Assembly (NCBI GenBank): GCA_031258795.1
Contig: JAIRMI010000097.1
Coordinates: 1-15,740 of the forward strand
Source of the DNA: Puniceicoccales bacterium
GTDB taxonomy: Bacteria > Verrucomicrobiota > Verrucomicrobiia > Opitutales > JAIRKQ01
Length of the DNA: 15,740 nucleotides
Reading direction: 5' to 3'
Shown here: positions 1-7,320 of the stretch, piece after piece
How the letters are laid out: every line of letters starts with the position of its first letter
Numbering within the stretch: the stretch's first letter is position 1
Translations under genes and position numbers: made by a program
The notes under the pieces: generated by a model
What the model was told of the DNA's origin: nothing
The model's database searches: none
What the model saw: only the letters and a program-made list of their open reading frames with translations

Positions 1-1064
1 CCCAGAAGGTTTTGATCCCTGATTTTGTCGGCTACACATTGTGACAATGATCCATAGCGTGCACTGCGTGCTTCTAATATCATTGTTATGCTAATTTCGT
101 CCAATTCAGCTATCATGCTAAACAGTCGTTCCAAATCGGCAGGATCTCTCGCCTCAATACTATTGCAACTAAGTGTATGTATCGGAAACGTGGTTCCCCA
201 TATATCTGTTTCTCGTAGTATCCGCGCCCTGTGGAGGGCGCTTAATCCTGTCAATATGTCCAAAAATTTCCCAAAAATGTGAAAATTTGGATCAATGTGG
301 TGGTTCACAAACATTGAAAATCTGTATTTGACATATTTGCGCTCGGTACATCGTGTGGATTTACCTTCCATTGTTGCTTCTTGGTACTCACCCCTATCGG
401 TCGCTAGTAGTATTGTTGCTCGCTCTAGCTCGTCATCTAAGTTCGCTACTATTTCTAAAAACCTTCCAAAAGCGGCGGGAGAAGCATGTCTTCCTATTGC
501 CATCGGAAATATGTCACCAAATTCGGACTTGGAACTTAATTGCAACGCTGACCTTTCAAGTCTCTCCAAAGGTAAACTTGCTCTTCTTAGGAAGGGATCT
601 TTGTGGTTACCCTTATAGGCTATTCGCAATATTTCCACCTGATCTGCAGGAGGAAATTCTAAAAATATATCTAAAAATTCTCTAAAAATATCGGAGGAAG
701 CTTCTTCTGCCATGAATATGGGAATAGTTTTACCGCCGCCATTCACAATTTTACATAAAGCCACTTGCTCTAGCGGAGATAGTTTTGCAAATAAGTCAAA
801 AAATCTATCCGGATTATTTGTTGTCCAGGCTTCACTTGCTTCATTTAACCAAGGAGGGGGCATAGCTAAATCCGGGTGGGTGCTGAATATTTGAGCAAAT
901 CTTGTGGCCAAAGCCCTACTGGCAACTTGTGCGCTGGTTCTTAAAGGTTGAAATTTAATTCCCCCACGCATAAGTTGAAAATCTTCTGAATAAATCTCAT
1001 CGGGTTCGGATATTTCCATGTCGCCTCTATACGTAGAAGCTGTTCCTTCGGCCACTCTTCGCAT
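1..1064 (-). CDS. Unrecognised helical repeat protein, N-terminal 354 residues (cut by left edge)
   Basis: Reading the minus strand from an ATG at 1064 gives an open frame with no stop through base 1, so at least 354 residues are encoded and the C-terminus lies outside. The sequence AAGGGAAGAG directly before the ATG is a plausible ribosome site, and an in-frame TGA lies farther upstream. No signal peptide or membrane segment is visible. The protein is soluble and largely helical, and carries a degenerate repeated motif of the type F-x-x-F-L-(D/E)-I-x(2-3)-L followed about 10 residues later by I-L. I see it near residues 88-105, 127-145, 199-219, 264-283 and 311-330, spaced about 40-70 residues. 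The clearest copies read FREFLDIF, FGRFLEIV and FGKFLDIL. This looks like a solenoid or scaffold-type repeat, but I cannot assign a family. The long uninterrupted frame and the repeats support a real gene; any function, such as protein binding, would be inference. Confidence 0.8.
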   Translation of the reverse strand, partial: MRRVAEGTASTYRGDMEISEPDEIYSEDFQLMRGGIKFQPLRTSAQVASRALATRFAQIFSTHPDLAMPPPWLNEASEAWTTNNPDRFFDLFAKLSPLEQVALCKIVNGGGKTIPIFMAEEASSDIFREFLDIFLEFPPADQVEILRIAYKGNHKDPFLRRASLPLERLERSALQLSSKSEFGDIFPMAIGRHASPAAFGRFLEIVANLDDELERATILLATDRGEYQEATMEGKSTRCTERKYVKYRFSMFVNHHIDPNFHIFGKFLDILTGLSALHRARILRETDIWGTTFPIHTLSCNSIEARDPADLERLFSMIAELDEISITMILEARSARYGSLSQCVADKIRDQNLL

Positions 1065-1575
1065 CTCTTCCCTTTTGTTTAACTTGAGCAGATTGTAACA
1101 GGCAAGCTTCAAGCGACAAGATAAAATTTGTAAAATACTTCACTTTTTAGTTCTTAATTAGAAACGGTCATTTCAATACATACCCGATGCCAGCCCACGA
1201 GCAATTTCGGGCCGTACAAGTCAATGGTATAAACCTATCCCCTGCGGAGGAACACATTTAGCTTCGACGAAGGAAATCGTTCGTTGTGAAATAGGGAAGA
1301 TAAAAAATAAGAACGGTAACTTGAGAATTTCTTTTGCTGTCATATGAGTTGCATAAAATAAGCTATTTTTCTGATTTTTTTTGATTTGCGGCAAAGATTT
1401 CTACCTCTCCGAGGGAATTTTATCGAATCGATTTTTTGGCAAAAATGGAGGCTTTCACCAATGTTTTTAGAAATTTCAAAGAAATAATGCCTTGGGATTT
1501 GTATTCCCAAAGGGGCACAGAAGTTTCTACTTTTACAAAATGCAGCAAAAATTTTTATGGTAAAATTTTTGCCAT
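1065..1575. other. Intergenic region, about 510 bp, without a convincing gene
   Basis: This AT-rich gap lies upstream of the left repeat-protein gene and downstream of the HAD gene. It holds several inverted repeats. CCCGA (1183-1187) pairs with TCGGG (1207-1211). CTTCGACGAAG is an odd-length palindrome within about 1262-1275, flanked by a possible CCTAT/ATAGG outer pairing. TTGGGA and TCCCAA pair around 1491-1515. The stretch from about 1180 to 1295 is visibly richer in G and C than its surroundings and could be a structured RNA or leader, but I recognise no RNA family. A 45-codon plus-strand frame at 1445-1579 has no ribosome site and is not called. Confidence 0.5.
1545..1572 (-). terminator. 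11-bp AT-rich hairpin just after the HAD gene
   Basis: GCAAAAATTTT (1545-1555) and AAAATTTTTGC (1562-1572) are perfect inverted repeats around a 6-base loop. They lie 3 bases beyond the stop codon of the minus-strand HAD gene. Position and symmetry suggest a transcription end. The stem is weak because it is mostly A-T, and the following minus-strand sequence TGCATTTTG is only a modest T-tract. A second hairpin, CCTTGGGA/TCCCAAAGG at 1491-1515, with T-rich sequence beyond it, could be the main terminator or a back-up. Confidence 0.45.
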
Positions 1576-2559
1576 TTAATCTTCGTGAATATCTTCGTGA
1601 ATGTGCACCGGTGGTGCTCCAACGGCAGATTTTATGAGATCATCCATCTCTCGGATTATGCGATTGCAAATTTGACTCAGCTTCATCTTTATCCAGCGCA
1701 CGGTTTGGCTGTGATCCCTATAATCCGCTAGTCCATAGGCATCTATTCTGCCATCGACAAGCATTTTATCGTTCTGCTCGAATTCCGCCTCGGAATTTTC
1801 ATTATAAACGGCGTAGGCATAGCCGCCTTCGTTGCGCACAACGGAAAAAGCTGGGATATCGCTGGGGCCATCGGCGATGTAAATCATATTCGCCATCGGA
1901 ATTCTTCTGTCGATGAAGTCCATGGCGCTGTTAATATTTATGTCCGGATCCTTGTTGCAGCCCTTGTTGATTTCAAAAATGCAGCGTGTTTTCTGTGTGT
2001 TATCGATCAATCTGCCAACTTGCTGAATTTCTCCACCGCTCTTATATTTTAGCTGATCGTCCAAGAAATTTGGGGGAAGAGGATTTTCGATGAACTCGCA
2101 GGCATATATCCCGCTGACATAGGGCGCTATACTGGAGCCGCGAATAACTTCAGCTAAACCGTTGCTGACAATATAGTGCTCGAGGGTAATCTTATATTTT
2201 TTGTTTCTTTCGTCCTCGTTAACGAAGTCCCTAATTTTTCCAAAAAACTCTGGTAAACCGTCAAAAAACTCAATCTGCGCACCAATTTGAAAGAGTTTTT
2301 CGTTGGTTAACCCCCGAAGTAATCCCGCTTTAACGTAGGTTAGCATGTGATTTATCGCTACACTTTCCGCGGAAACATTAATTCCGCATTGGGCATAGGC
2401 ATCCGGCAGTGCATTAACCTCCTTCCAAAATGTTTTCAGATTCAACCCATACTCCCTAAACAAAACCTCCTGCATGTAGTCGGGAATCAGGGTTTTGTCG
2501 AAATCCCAAATGCACGCTACGATATTGTCGTGCCCAATGGCTGCCCGCTTACTAGTCAT
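1576..2559 (-). CDS. HAD-superfamily phosphatase/hydrolase
   Basis: Encodes 327 residues from the chosen ATG, which has GGAG about 10 bases upstream. The frame stays open to a TTG at 2595 that would add 12 residues. HAD motif I is WDFDKT, with D19 the expected nucleophile and D21 the acid/base. Motif II is probably the Ser of YIVSNG. A Lys in the segment DDQLKYKSGG is a candidate motif III. Motif IV is IADGPSD, giving the acidic pair that binds magnesium. The long insert between motifs I and II (VLFREYGLNLKTF region) is predicted to form the helical cap typical of phosphoserine-phosphatase-like members. No signal peptide or membrane segment is seen, so the enzyme should be cytoplasmic. Family members remove phosphate from small metabolites or phospho-amino acids; the substrate cannot be read from sequence. 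The gene is divergent from prfA across only 62 bp. Class assignment is firm; the specific function is unknown. Confidence 0.88.
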   Translation of the reverse strand: MTSKRAAIGHDNIVACIWDFDKTLIPDYMQEVLFREYGLNLKTFWKEVNALPDAYAQCGINVSAESVAINHMLTYVKAGLLRGLTNEKLFQIGAQIEFFDGLPEFFGKIRDFVNEDERNKKYKITLEHYIVSNGLAEVIRGSSIAPYVSGIYACEFIENPLPPNFLDDQLKYKSGGEIQQVGRLIDNTQKTRCIFEINKGCNKDPDININSAMDFIDRRIPMANMIYIADGPSDIPAFSVVRNEGGYAYAVYNENSEAEFEQNDKMLVDGRIDAYGLADYRDHSQTVRWIKMKLSQICNRIIREMDDLIKSAVGAPPVHIHEDIHED

Positions 2560-2621
2560 TGCATAAATTCTCCAATTTTCCTTTAAAAAAAGCAAAAATT
2601 CTTTAGAAGCAATTCCAAATT

Positions 2622-3707
2622 ATGGATACGTTGCCTGACATTGGTTCGTTCAAGGCGCGCTACGATGAGCTGAGCACGCTAATGGCAGCTCCAGATTTTT
2701 ATTCGGACCAGCGCAGGGCAAGTGCAATTTCACGGGAACATCAAAAAATATCCAACTTGATCGAAAAAACCGAATATTTCTCGAAACTTCACAGCGAAAT
2801 CGACGAGGCGAACCAAATGCTAGCCGAAGAGAGCATTGACCCCGAATTGCGCGCACTTGCCCAGGAAGAAGTTGCCCAAAAGACTGCAAGACTATCCACC
2901 GTTCAGCGGGAAATCATACTCCTCATGCTACCTCCAGATGAATCGAATTCTCGGAATACAGTCTTTGAGATTCGCGCCGGAACGGGGGGCGAAGAAGCGT
3001 CCCTATTCGCCGGAGACTTGTTCAGGATGTATTCCCGCTTCGCCGAATCCAAGGGTTGGACGGCCGAACTCATGTCAAGCAGTGTTTCGGAGACAGGAGG
3101 GTTTAAGGAGGTAATTTTTCTCATTTCCGGGGAAGATGTTTATAAATCTCTGAAATTTGAAAGTGGTGTTCATCGTGTTCAGCGCGTCCCTACCACGGAG
3201 GCAAATGGCCGCATACACACCTCCGCTGCGACAGTGGCTGTCCTCCCGGAAGCCGAGGAAGTTGACATTCAGATTGCACCAGAGGACCTGGAGATCTCCG
3301 TTTGCAGGGCAAGTGGGCCCGGAGGACAGGGCGTCAATACAACGGATTCCGCCGTGCAAATTTTGCACAAGCCCTCAGGAATGCAGGTCTACTGTGCCGA
3401 TGAACGATCCCAGCAAAAAAATAAAATTAAAGCACTAAAAGTCCTGCGATCACGCCTGCTACAGAAAAAAGAGGAGGAGGAACGGGCTAAGTATGCAGCT
3501 AACCGTAAGGGGCAAATTGGCAGCGGTGATCGCTCCGAGCGTATCCGCACCTACAATTTTCCTCAAAATAGGCTAACGGATCACAGGATCGGTCTCACTT
3601 TGCACAATCTCCCACAGATCATGGAAGGTGAAATTGGTGAGCTCGTCGAAGCTTTACAACGGGCAGATTACGAAGCCAAAATTTCCGAATTGTTGAAAAA
3701 ATCATAG
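2622..3707 (+). CDS. prfA: Peptide chain release factor 1
   Basis: Encodes a 361-residue class I release factor of normal length (E. coli RF1 is about 360). RF1 reads UAA and UAG in the ribosomal A site and triggers hydrolysis of peptidyl-tRNA. The catalytic GGQ is at residues 234-236 within SGPGGQGVNTTDSAV, the Gln being the usual target of methylation by PrmC. The codon-reading motif is P-x-T type (RVPTTEANGRIHTS), not the SPF of RF2, which identifies RF1. The segments EIRAGTGGEEASLFAGDL and GDRSERIRTYNFPQNRLTDHR are classical RF1 landmarks. The ATG at 2622 gives a standard N-terminus, although the ribosome site (TTTAGAAG) is weak. prmC is not adjacent. The 3' end overlaps the last 6 bases of comEC on the opposite strand, leaving no room for a separate terminator. 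Confidence 0.97.
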   Translation: MDTLPDIGSFKARYDELSTLMAAPDFYSDQRRASAISREHQKISNLIEKTEYFSKLHSEIDEANQMLAEESIDPELRALAQEEVAQKTARLSTVQREIILLMLPPDESNSRNTVFEIRAGTGGEEASLFAGDLFRMYSRFAESKGWTAELMSSSVSETGGFKEVIFLISGEDVYKSLKFESGVHRVQRVPTTEANGRIHTSAATVAVLPEAEEVDIQIAPEDLEISVCRASGPGGQGVNTTDSAVQILHKPSGMQVYCADERSQQKNKIKALKVLRSRLLQKKEEEERAKYAANRKGQIGSGDRSERIRTYNFPQNRLTDHRIGLTLHNLPQIMEGEIGELVEALQRADYEAKISELLKKS

Positions 3708-5279
3708 CACAACCAAACTGTCATTGTCTTTTCTTATTTTATCGCTAAGTTTTTTCAAACACCAGCCAATCATGGCGACCAACACAAGGGAGGGTATCCA
3801 GATTCCATCGAAGGGGCACGGAACATTAATCAGTCCGTGGTTAATTTTTCGCGAACAATTCAGCGTAAGATTTATCAAAAAAATTGGGACACTTGCCAAT
3901 TTGTTTACCAGTGCACAGAGGGCAAACATGTTGATGGTCCCCAGCAATAGGGATACTACTCCCAGGGAAATTACAGCGGATGCCAGGGGAACGAGAAAAA
4001 GGTTGATGAAAATTGTCAGGTAGGAAAAATTTCCAAAGAATTCCACGGATAGCGGGATACCGGTAATACCGGCAGAAAACGATACGCAAAAATTTTCGAG
4101 CAAATTGGAACAAACGCTTTCCTTGATTTTTTCAGCAAATGTGCGGCTGCGCAGCTGTTGAGTCCTCCATTTTAAATTTTTTAGCAACCTGTTTAGATTA
4201 GAACCGACACATATTATGCCGAAAACAATGCCATAGGATAGCAAAAAACTTATATCAAACACGCTCTCCGGTGCACGACAAATATTGACCGCAGCACTAT
4301 TGGCAAAGGAGGAAAACGCGTTTGATCGTCGGCTAAAAACTGTGGCGGCATAGTAAAAAAATATGGTCGTATAGGCGCGCATGGAGGAAGGTGTAGGCCC
4401 AATTATGCTCAAATAAATGAACAAAATGGCGATAACCGGCAAGGCTCGTAGGCGGCGCGATAATTTTAGCAGACGCAGAAACCAATCAAAAAACAACGCA
4501 ATCACACCAACGTGAAAGCCGCTGATTGCGAAAACATGGGCCGTTCCTGTGCTGCAAAAATCATTCTTTTGCGTACTGGACAGCATGTGCTTCGATCCCG
4601 TTAGCATCCCGGCAATTACGCCGATGCTACTCCTGTCACTGAGCCCGCATTCCAAGGCATGGAAAAATTTTCTACGATATCGTTCGCAGAAGCGGTCGAA
4701 ACACGATTTTGTACTTAAATATTTCTCAATCTTTCCCTTTGAAGCGTATAGAAATACGTGATTTTTGCGCAAAAATTTTAAAAATGGCTTAGACTTTCGC
4801 TTGCCGATATATTCAACCTGTGCCCTAATCTGTAATTTTTGTCCACGGGCAGGAACTTCTCCATCGTGCTCTGCAATGAAATACATTCTGTGGCCGATGA
4901 TTTTGTCGTACCGCTTTGGCGCTCCTAAGATGCGGGCATAGCCGTAAACAACTTTCTCAGAGGTCTTCTCGCTAATAGTGCAGGGACAAATCGTCAAAGT
5001 AATGGTTTTTCTGTAATTTAACCTTGGGTAAGTCGTAAGTTCATGGGAATTTATATAAGCCACACCGACTAGGTATAATAGTAAAAAGGAACAAATGTAG
5101 TGACCAATCCCGCGAAATATAATGCTCGCCAACATGGCTGTCAAGCAAACAAGGAAACAAATTATGCCTATGCCACGGACGCAACCGGTATACATTCCTA
5201 CCATAAAACCGAACGCAGCGCAGAGAATGACGTGACTAAATCGATGGCAGGAAATGTTTGGGCTCAAATGAGCCTTCAT
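3702..5279 (-). CDS. comEC: ComEC/Rec2-type membrane protein, short form without the metallo-beta-lactamase domain
   Basis: Encodes 525 residues from ATG 5279. The N-terminus has several membrane segments (about residues 13-75). A soluble OB-like/DUF4131-type stretch follows (about 90-185, including EVPARGQKLQIRAQVEYIG). The competence domain then begins with GVIAGMLTGSKHMLS and the family signature TGTAHVFAISGFHVGVIA (ISGFHVG at 252-258), followed by multiple membrane helices to the end. ComEC is the inner-membrane channel that carries single-stranded DNA into the cytoplasm during transformation. Typical long forms are about 750 residues and end in a metallo-beta-lactamase-like domain; here the protein stops after the membrane part. 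The stop abuts prfA and the frame is intact, so this looks like a natural short form rather than a recent break. It lies 97 bp downstream of miaB on the same strand. No clear SD precedes the ATG. No other competence genes are visible here, so an active uptake role is inference. Confidence 0.85.
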   Translation of the reverse strand: MKAHLSPNISCHRFSHVILCAAFGFMVGMYTGCVRGIGIICFLVCLTAMLASIIFRGIGHYICSFLLLYLVGVAYINSHELTTYPRLNYRKTITLTICPCTISEKTSEKVVYGYARILGAPKRYDKIIGHRMYFIAEHDGEVPARGQKLQIRAQVEYIGKRKSKPFLKFLRKNHVFLYASKGKIEKYLSTKSCFDRFCERYRRKFFHALECGLSDRSSIGVIAGMLTGSKHMLSSTQKNDFCSTGTAHVFAISGFHVGVIALFFDWFLRLLKLSRRLRALPVIAILFIYLSIIGPTPSSMRAYTTIFFYYAATVFSRRSNAFSSFANSAAVNICRAPESVFDISFLLSYGIVFGIICVGSNLNRLLKNLKWRTQQLRSRTFAEKIKESVCSNLLENFCVSFSAGITGIPLSVEFFGNFSYLTIFINLFLVPLASAVISLGVVSLLLGTINMFALCALVNKLASVPIFLINLTLNCSRKINHGLINVPCPFDGIWIPSLVLVAMIGWCLKKLSDKIRKDNDSLVVL

Positions 5280-5348
5280 GCATCAAGATTACTTTTTTGT
5301 AAATATAAAATTTAATTTTTGTTATTCTGCGGCTAAACAGCTAAATAA

Positions 5349-5371
5349 TGCATATGCAAACAATTGTTGCA
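5349..5371. promoter_or_regulatory. Two overlapping palindromes between miaB and comEC
   Basis: TGCATATGCA (5349-5358) is a perfect palindrome. It overlaps TGCAAACAATTGTTGCA (5355-5371), which is palindromic apart from one extra A. Both lie just after the miaB stop and upstream of comEC in the 97-bp gap. They could be a regulator site or a weak terminator for miaB. No long T-run follows on the minus strand, so a simple intrinsic terminator is unlikely. Function is unknown. Confidence 0.3.
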
Positions 5372-5376
5372 AAGGT

Positions 5377-6711
5377 TTATACGCCAATGAGTTCTCCGCA
5401 TAGGACCGTAGTGGAATAATTCGTAATTTTCACATTAGCAAATTCGCCTGTCAAAGTATCGTGCCCATCAAAAATTACCTTATCGCCATATTTTGTATGA
5501 CCACACAATTTATTTTCACCGCGCTTTGCCTTTCCTTCCACAAGGACTTCAACTTCGTTTCCTACCATCGTCTCATTGTGTTCAATGGAGCATCTTTGCA
5601 CGATGTCTAGCAAAACTTTATTTCTGCGATCCTTCTCGTCGTCGCTGACATCATCGGGCAAAGTTGCGGAAATTGTTCCCACCCGTGGACTGTATTTAAA
5701 GATAAAAGCCATGTTAAATCTTACGGCACTAAGTAAATCCACGGTCTCTTGAAAATCGACCTCCCCTTCCCCTGGATAACCCACGATAATATCCGTAGTT
5801 AGGGAAATGTTTGGCGCGCAGTTGCGCAGCGCTTCCACTATGAAAAGAACACGGGCACGGGTGTAGGGGCGCCTCATAGCCTTCAAAATGCGGTCGGATC
5901 CACTCTGTACGGGTAGGTGTACGGAAGGGCAAAGCTTGGCCAACCTGGCATGGGCCGCAATCAGATCCCTTCGGAAACCTTTCGGATGGGGTGACATGTA
6001 CCTTATTCGTCCGAGACCGGGGATGCTATCAATGCGCTCAAGAAGCTGAACAAATGGACTTTTCCCATTCCCATTTGCCAATGTGTTTTGGCCATAATTG
6101 TTTACAATTTGTCCGAGTAGCGTGATCTCTTTGGTTCCGTTTTTTACCAAGGCCTCGCACTCGGCTACGATATCTTCCATTGATCTGTAAGTCTCCCTGC
6201 CGCGAGTTTTGGGAACAATGCAATAGCTGCATTTCATGTTACATCCTTGCATAATCGACACGGATGCACAAACATTTCTACGGGAAAAATTGTGAACCGA
6301 TTCGGTGATATCATCCGCTTTCGCTTCTCCAAGCAGGGCAACGCGATTGATATTTCCATTGGACAATAGCTCCGGCAATTCACCGATGCAGCGGGGTCCC
6401 ACGATGAAATCAATTCCCGGGTTTAGCTTGAACAAATTTTCCGCTAAGTTTTCCGCCATGCACCCAACGATGCCGAGCAAAACATCTCCCTTGCGAAGTT
6501 TTTTGCGCGCAAGGTATCTTGATTTTCCCACGGCTTTAATTTCGGCCTGTTCACGCACGCTGCACGTGTTTAGAATATAAACATCTGCAACATCCTCGGA
6601 ATCAACAACTTCATGACCAAAACTTGCCAACACAGTAGCAAGGCGCTCAGAATCGCGAACGTTCATCTGGCAGCCATACGTTTTTATGAATACTTTCCGT
6701 AAAAGCGACAC
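5377..6711 (-). CDS. miaB: tRNA-2-methylthio-N6-dimethylallyladenosine synthase
   Basis: A 444-residue radical-SAM methylthiotransferase that adds the 2-methylthio group to i6A37 in tRNAs reading UNN codons, using two iron-sulfur clusters. The N-terminal UPF0004 domain has the three cluster cysteines C14 (TYGCQMN), C50 (NTCSVREQAE) and C84 (VGCMAE). The radical-SAM CxxxCxxC is C157, C161 and C164 (GCNMKCSYC). LGQIVNNYG corresponds to the conserved LGQNVNSY-type segment. The C-terminal part (about 375-440) is the TRAM RNA-binding domain. The GCQMN start and overall match favour MiaB over RimO or MtaB. Translation must begin within the five codons after an in-frame TGA at 6724-6726. GTG 6711 is the only common start there, with GGAG only 2-3 bases upstream, so initiation may be inefficient. 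An ATG at 6719 is out of frame. comEC follows 97 bp downstream. Confidence 0.96.
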   Translation of the reverse strand: MSLLRKVFIKTYGCQMNVRDSERLATVLASFGHEVVDSEDVADVYILNTCSVREQAEIKAVGKSRYLARKKLRKGDVLLGIVGCMAENLAENLFKLNPGIDFIVGPRCIGELPELLSNGNINRVALLGEAKADDITESVHNFSRRNVCASVSIMQGCNMKCSYCIVPKTRGRETYRSMEDIVAECEALVKNGTKEITLLGQIVNNYGQNTLANGNGKSPFVQLLERIDSIPGLGRIRYMSPHPKGFRRDLIAAHARLAKLCPSVHLPVQSGSDRILKAMRRPYTRARVLFIVEALRNCAPNISLTTDIIVGYPGEGEVDFQETVDLLSAVRFNMAFIFKYSPRVGTISATLPDDVSDDEKDRRNKVLLDIVQRCSIEHNETMVGNEVEVLVEGKAKRGENKLCGHTKYGDKVIFDGHDTLTGEFANVKITNYSTTVLCGELIGV

Positions 6712-6763
6712 AACTCCATTAATTCATTGCCTAAACCCCTTGTCGAGCTTGACTTGAAAACAA

Positions 6764-6769
6764 TTGACA
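6764..6769 (+). promoter_or_regulatory. Possible -35 box in the miaB/small-protein divergent region
   Basis: TTGACA matches the consensus -35 hexamer and lies 63 bases before the ATG at 6832. A second TTGACT lies just upstream, near 6749. I find no good -10 hexamer at 16-18 bp from either, so this is only a candidate. The region between the two divergent genes must hold at least one promoter. Confidence 0.25.
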
Positions 6770-6831
6770 TCGATCAGACAAAATCATCAAGTTTGGCAAT
6801 ATCCGAGCGATTTCGGCCAAAATTCCCAATT

Positions 6832-7320
6832 ATGCCATCCAATGACCATTTGAGATTTTTTCTAGCAATTACCGCGGTGTTTGCAATTTTTACGTTCATC
6901 GGATGTTTGGTGAAAATTGATATGCAACCGACTAAGTTAAAAAATTTCCCCGAAGCCTCCCCTATAAAGCTAATATGCGACGATTTAGGCTTTCAACATC
7001 GAGCAACGGACGCGTTCTTTATTCCGACGGAGTATGGAACAAGGTATCACCCTCCCAAGCCGAGGTTTGACGAAAATGATAAATATCAAGGTAAACCGAT
7101 TTTTTCCGAATTGGATAAAATCAGAATTTTTAACATATTTTTAAAACATTTTTCTGAATCGGAGTATTGGGTAGTAGCCAGGCTTAACTTGCGCCCTCAA
7201 AATGATAAAAACAGGGAACCAAAGCATTTCATAGAAAGCGTCGAACGCGAAATCGAAAGGGATTATGTGGTGTCAAAGTTGCCCAATTGGGGGCCAGAGG
7301 TCCCATTCAAAGATGAATAG
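6832..7320 (+). CDS. Small exported protein, possible lipoprotein, coupled to the exonuclease
   Basis: A protein of 162 residues from ATG 6832, which I do not recognise. The first 25 residues look like a secretion signal: a polar start (MPSNDHLR), then a hydrophobic run FFLAITAVFAIFTFIGC. The Cys at residue 25 after F-I-G is a loose lipobox, so it may be a lipoprotein; a signal anchor is the alternative. The rest is polar and charged, with a Pro/Tyr-rich stretch (YGTRYHPPKPRF) and no membrane segment, so it should sit in the periplasm or at the envelope. The frame is open upstream to a TTG at 6727, which would give 197 residues, but that would bury the hydrophobic run internally and has no SD. 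The stop (7318-7320) overlaps the exonuclease ATG (7313) by 8 bases, implying co-transcription and coupled translation. Confidence 0.6.
   Translation: MPSNDHLRFFLAITAVFAIFTFIGCLVKIDMQPTKLKNFPEASPIKLICDDLGFQHRATDAFFIPTEYGTRYHPPKPRFDENDKYQGKPIFSELDKIRIFNIFLKHFSESEYWVVARLNLRPQNDKNREPKHFIESVEREIERDYVVSKLPNWGPEVPFKDE

Noticed and set aside
88..894. Four plus-strand open frames of 60-110 codons
   Set aside because: They are antisense to the long minus-strand frame 1064-1, which is open throughout, has a ribosome site and shows internal repeats. The plus frames overlap each other and have no SD.
1180..1300. tRNA, tmRNA, SRP RNA or 6S RNA in the left gap
   Set aside because: No cloverleaf, no TTCGANTC arm and no recognisable SRP or 6S core; only generic hairpins are visible.
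1445..1579. 45-codon plus-strand frame in the left gap
   Set aside because: No ribosome site, an AT-rich sequence full of hairpins, and its end runs through the terminator-like inverted repeat. Not supported as a gene.
6727..6831. Upstream extension of the small exported protein from a TTG
   Set aside because: It would place 35 polar residues before the secretion signal and has no SD; the ATG at 6832 fits better, though this is not certain.
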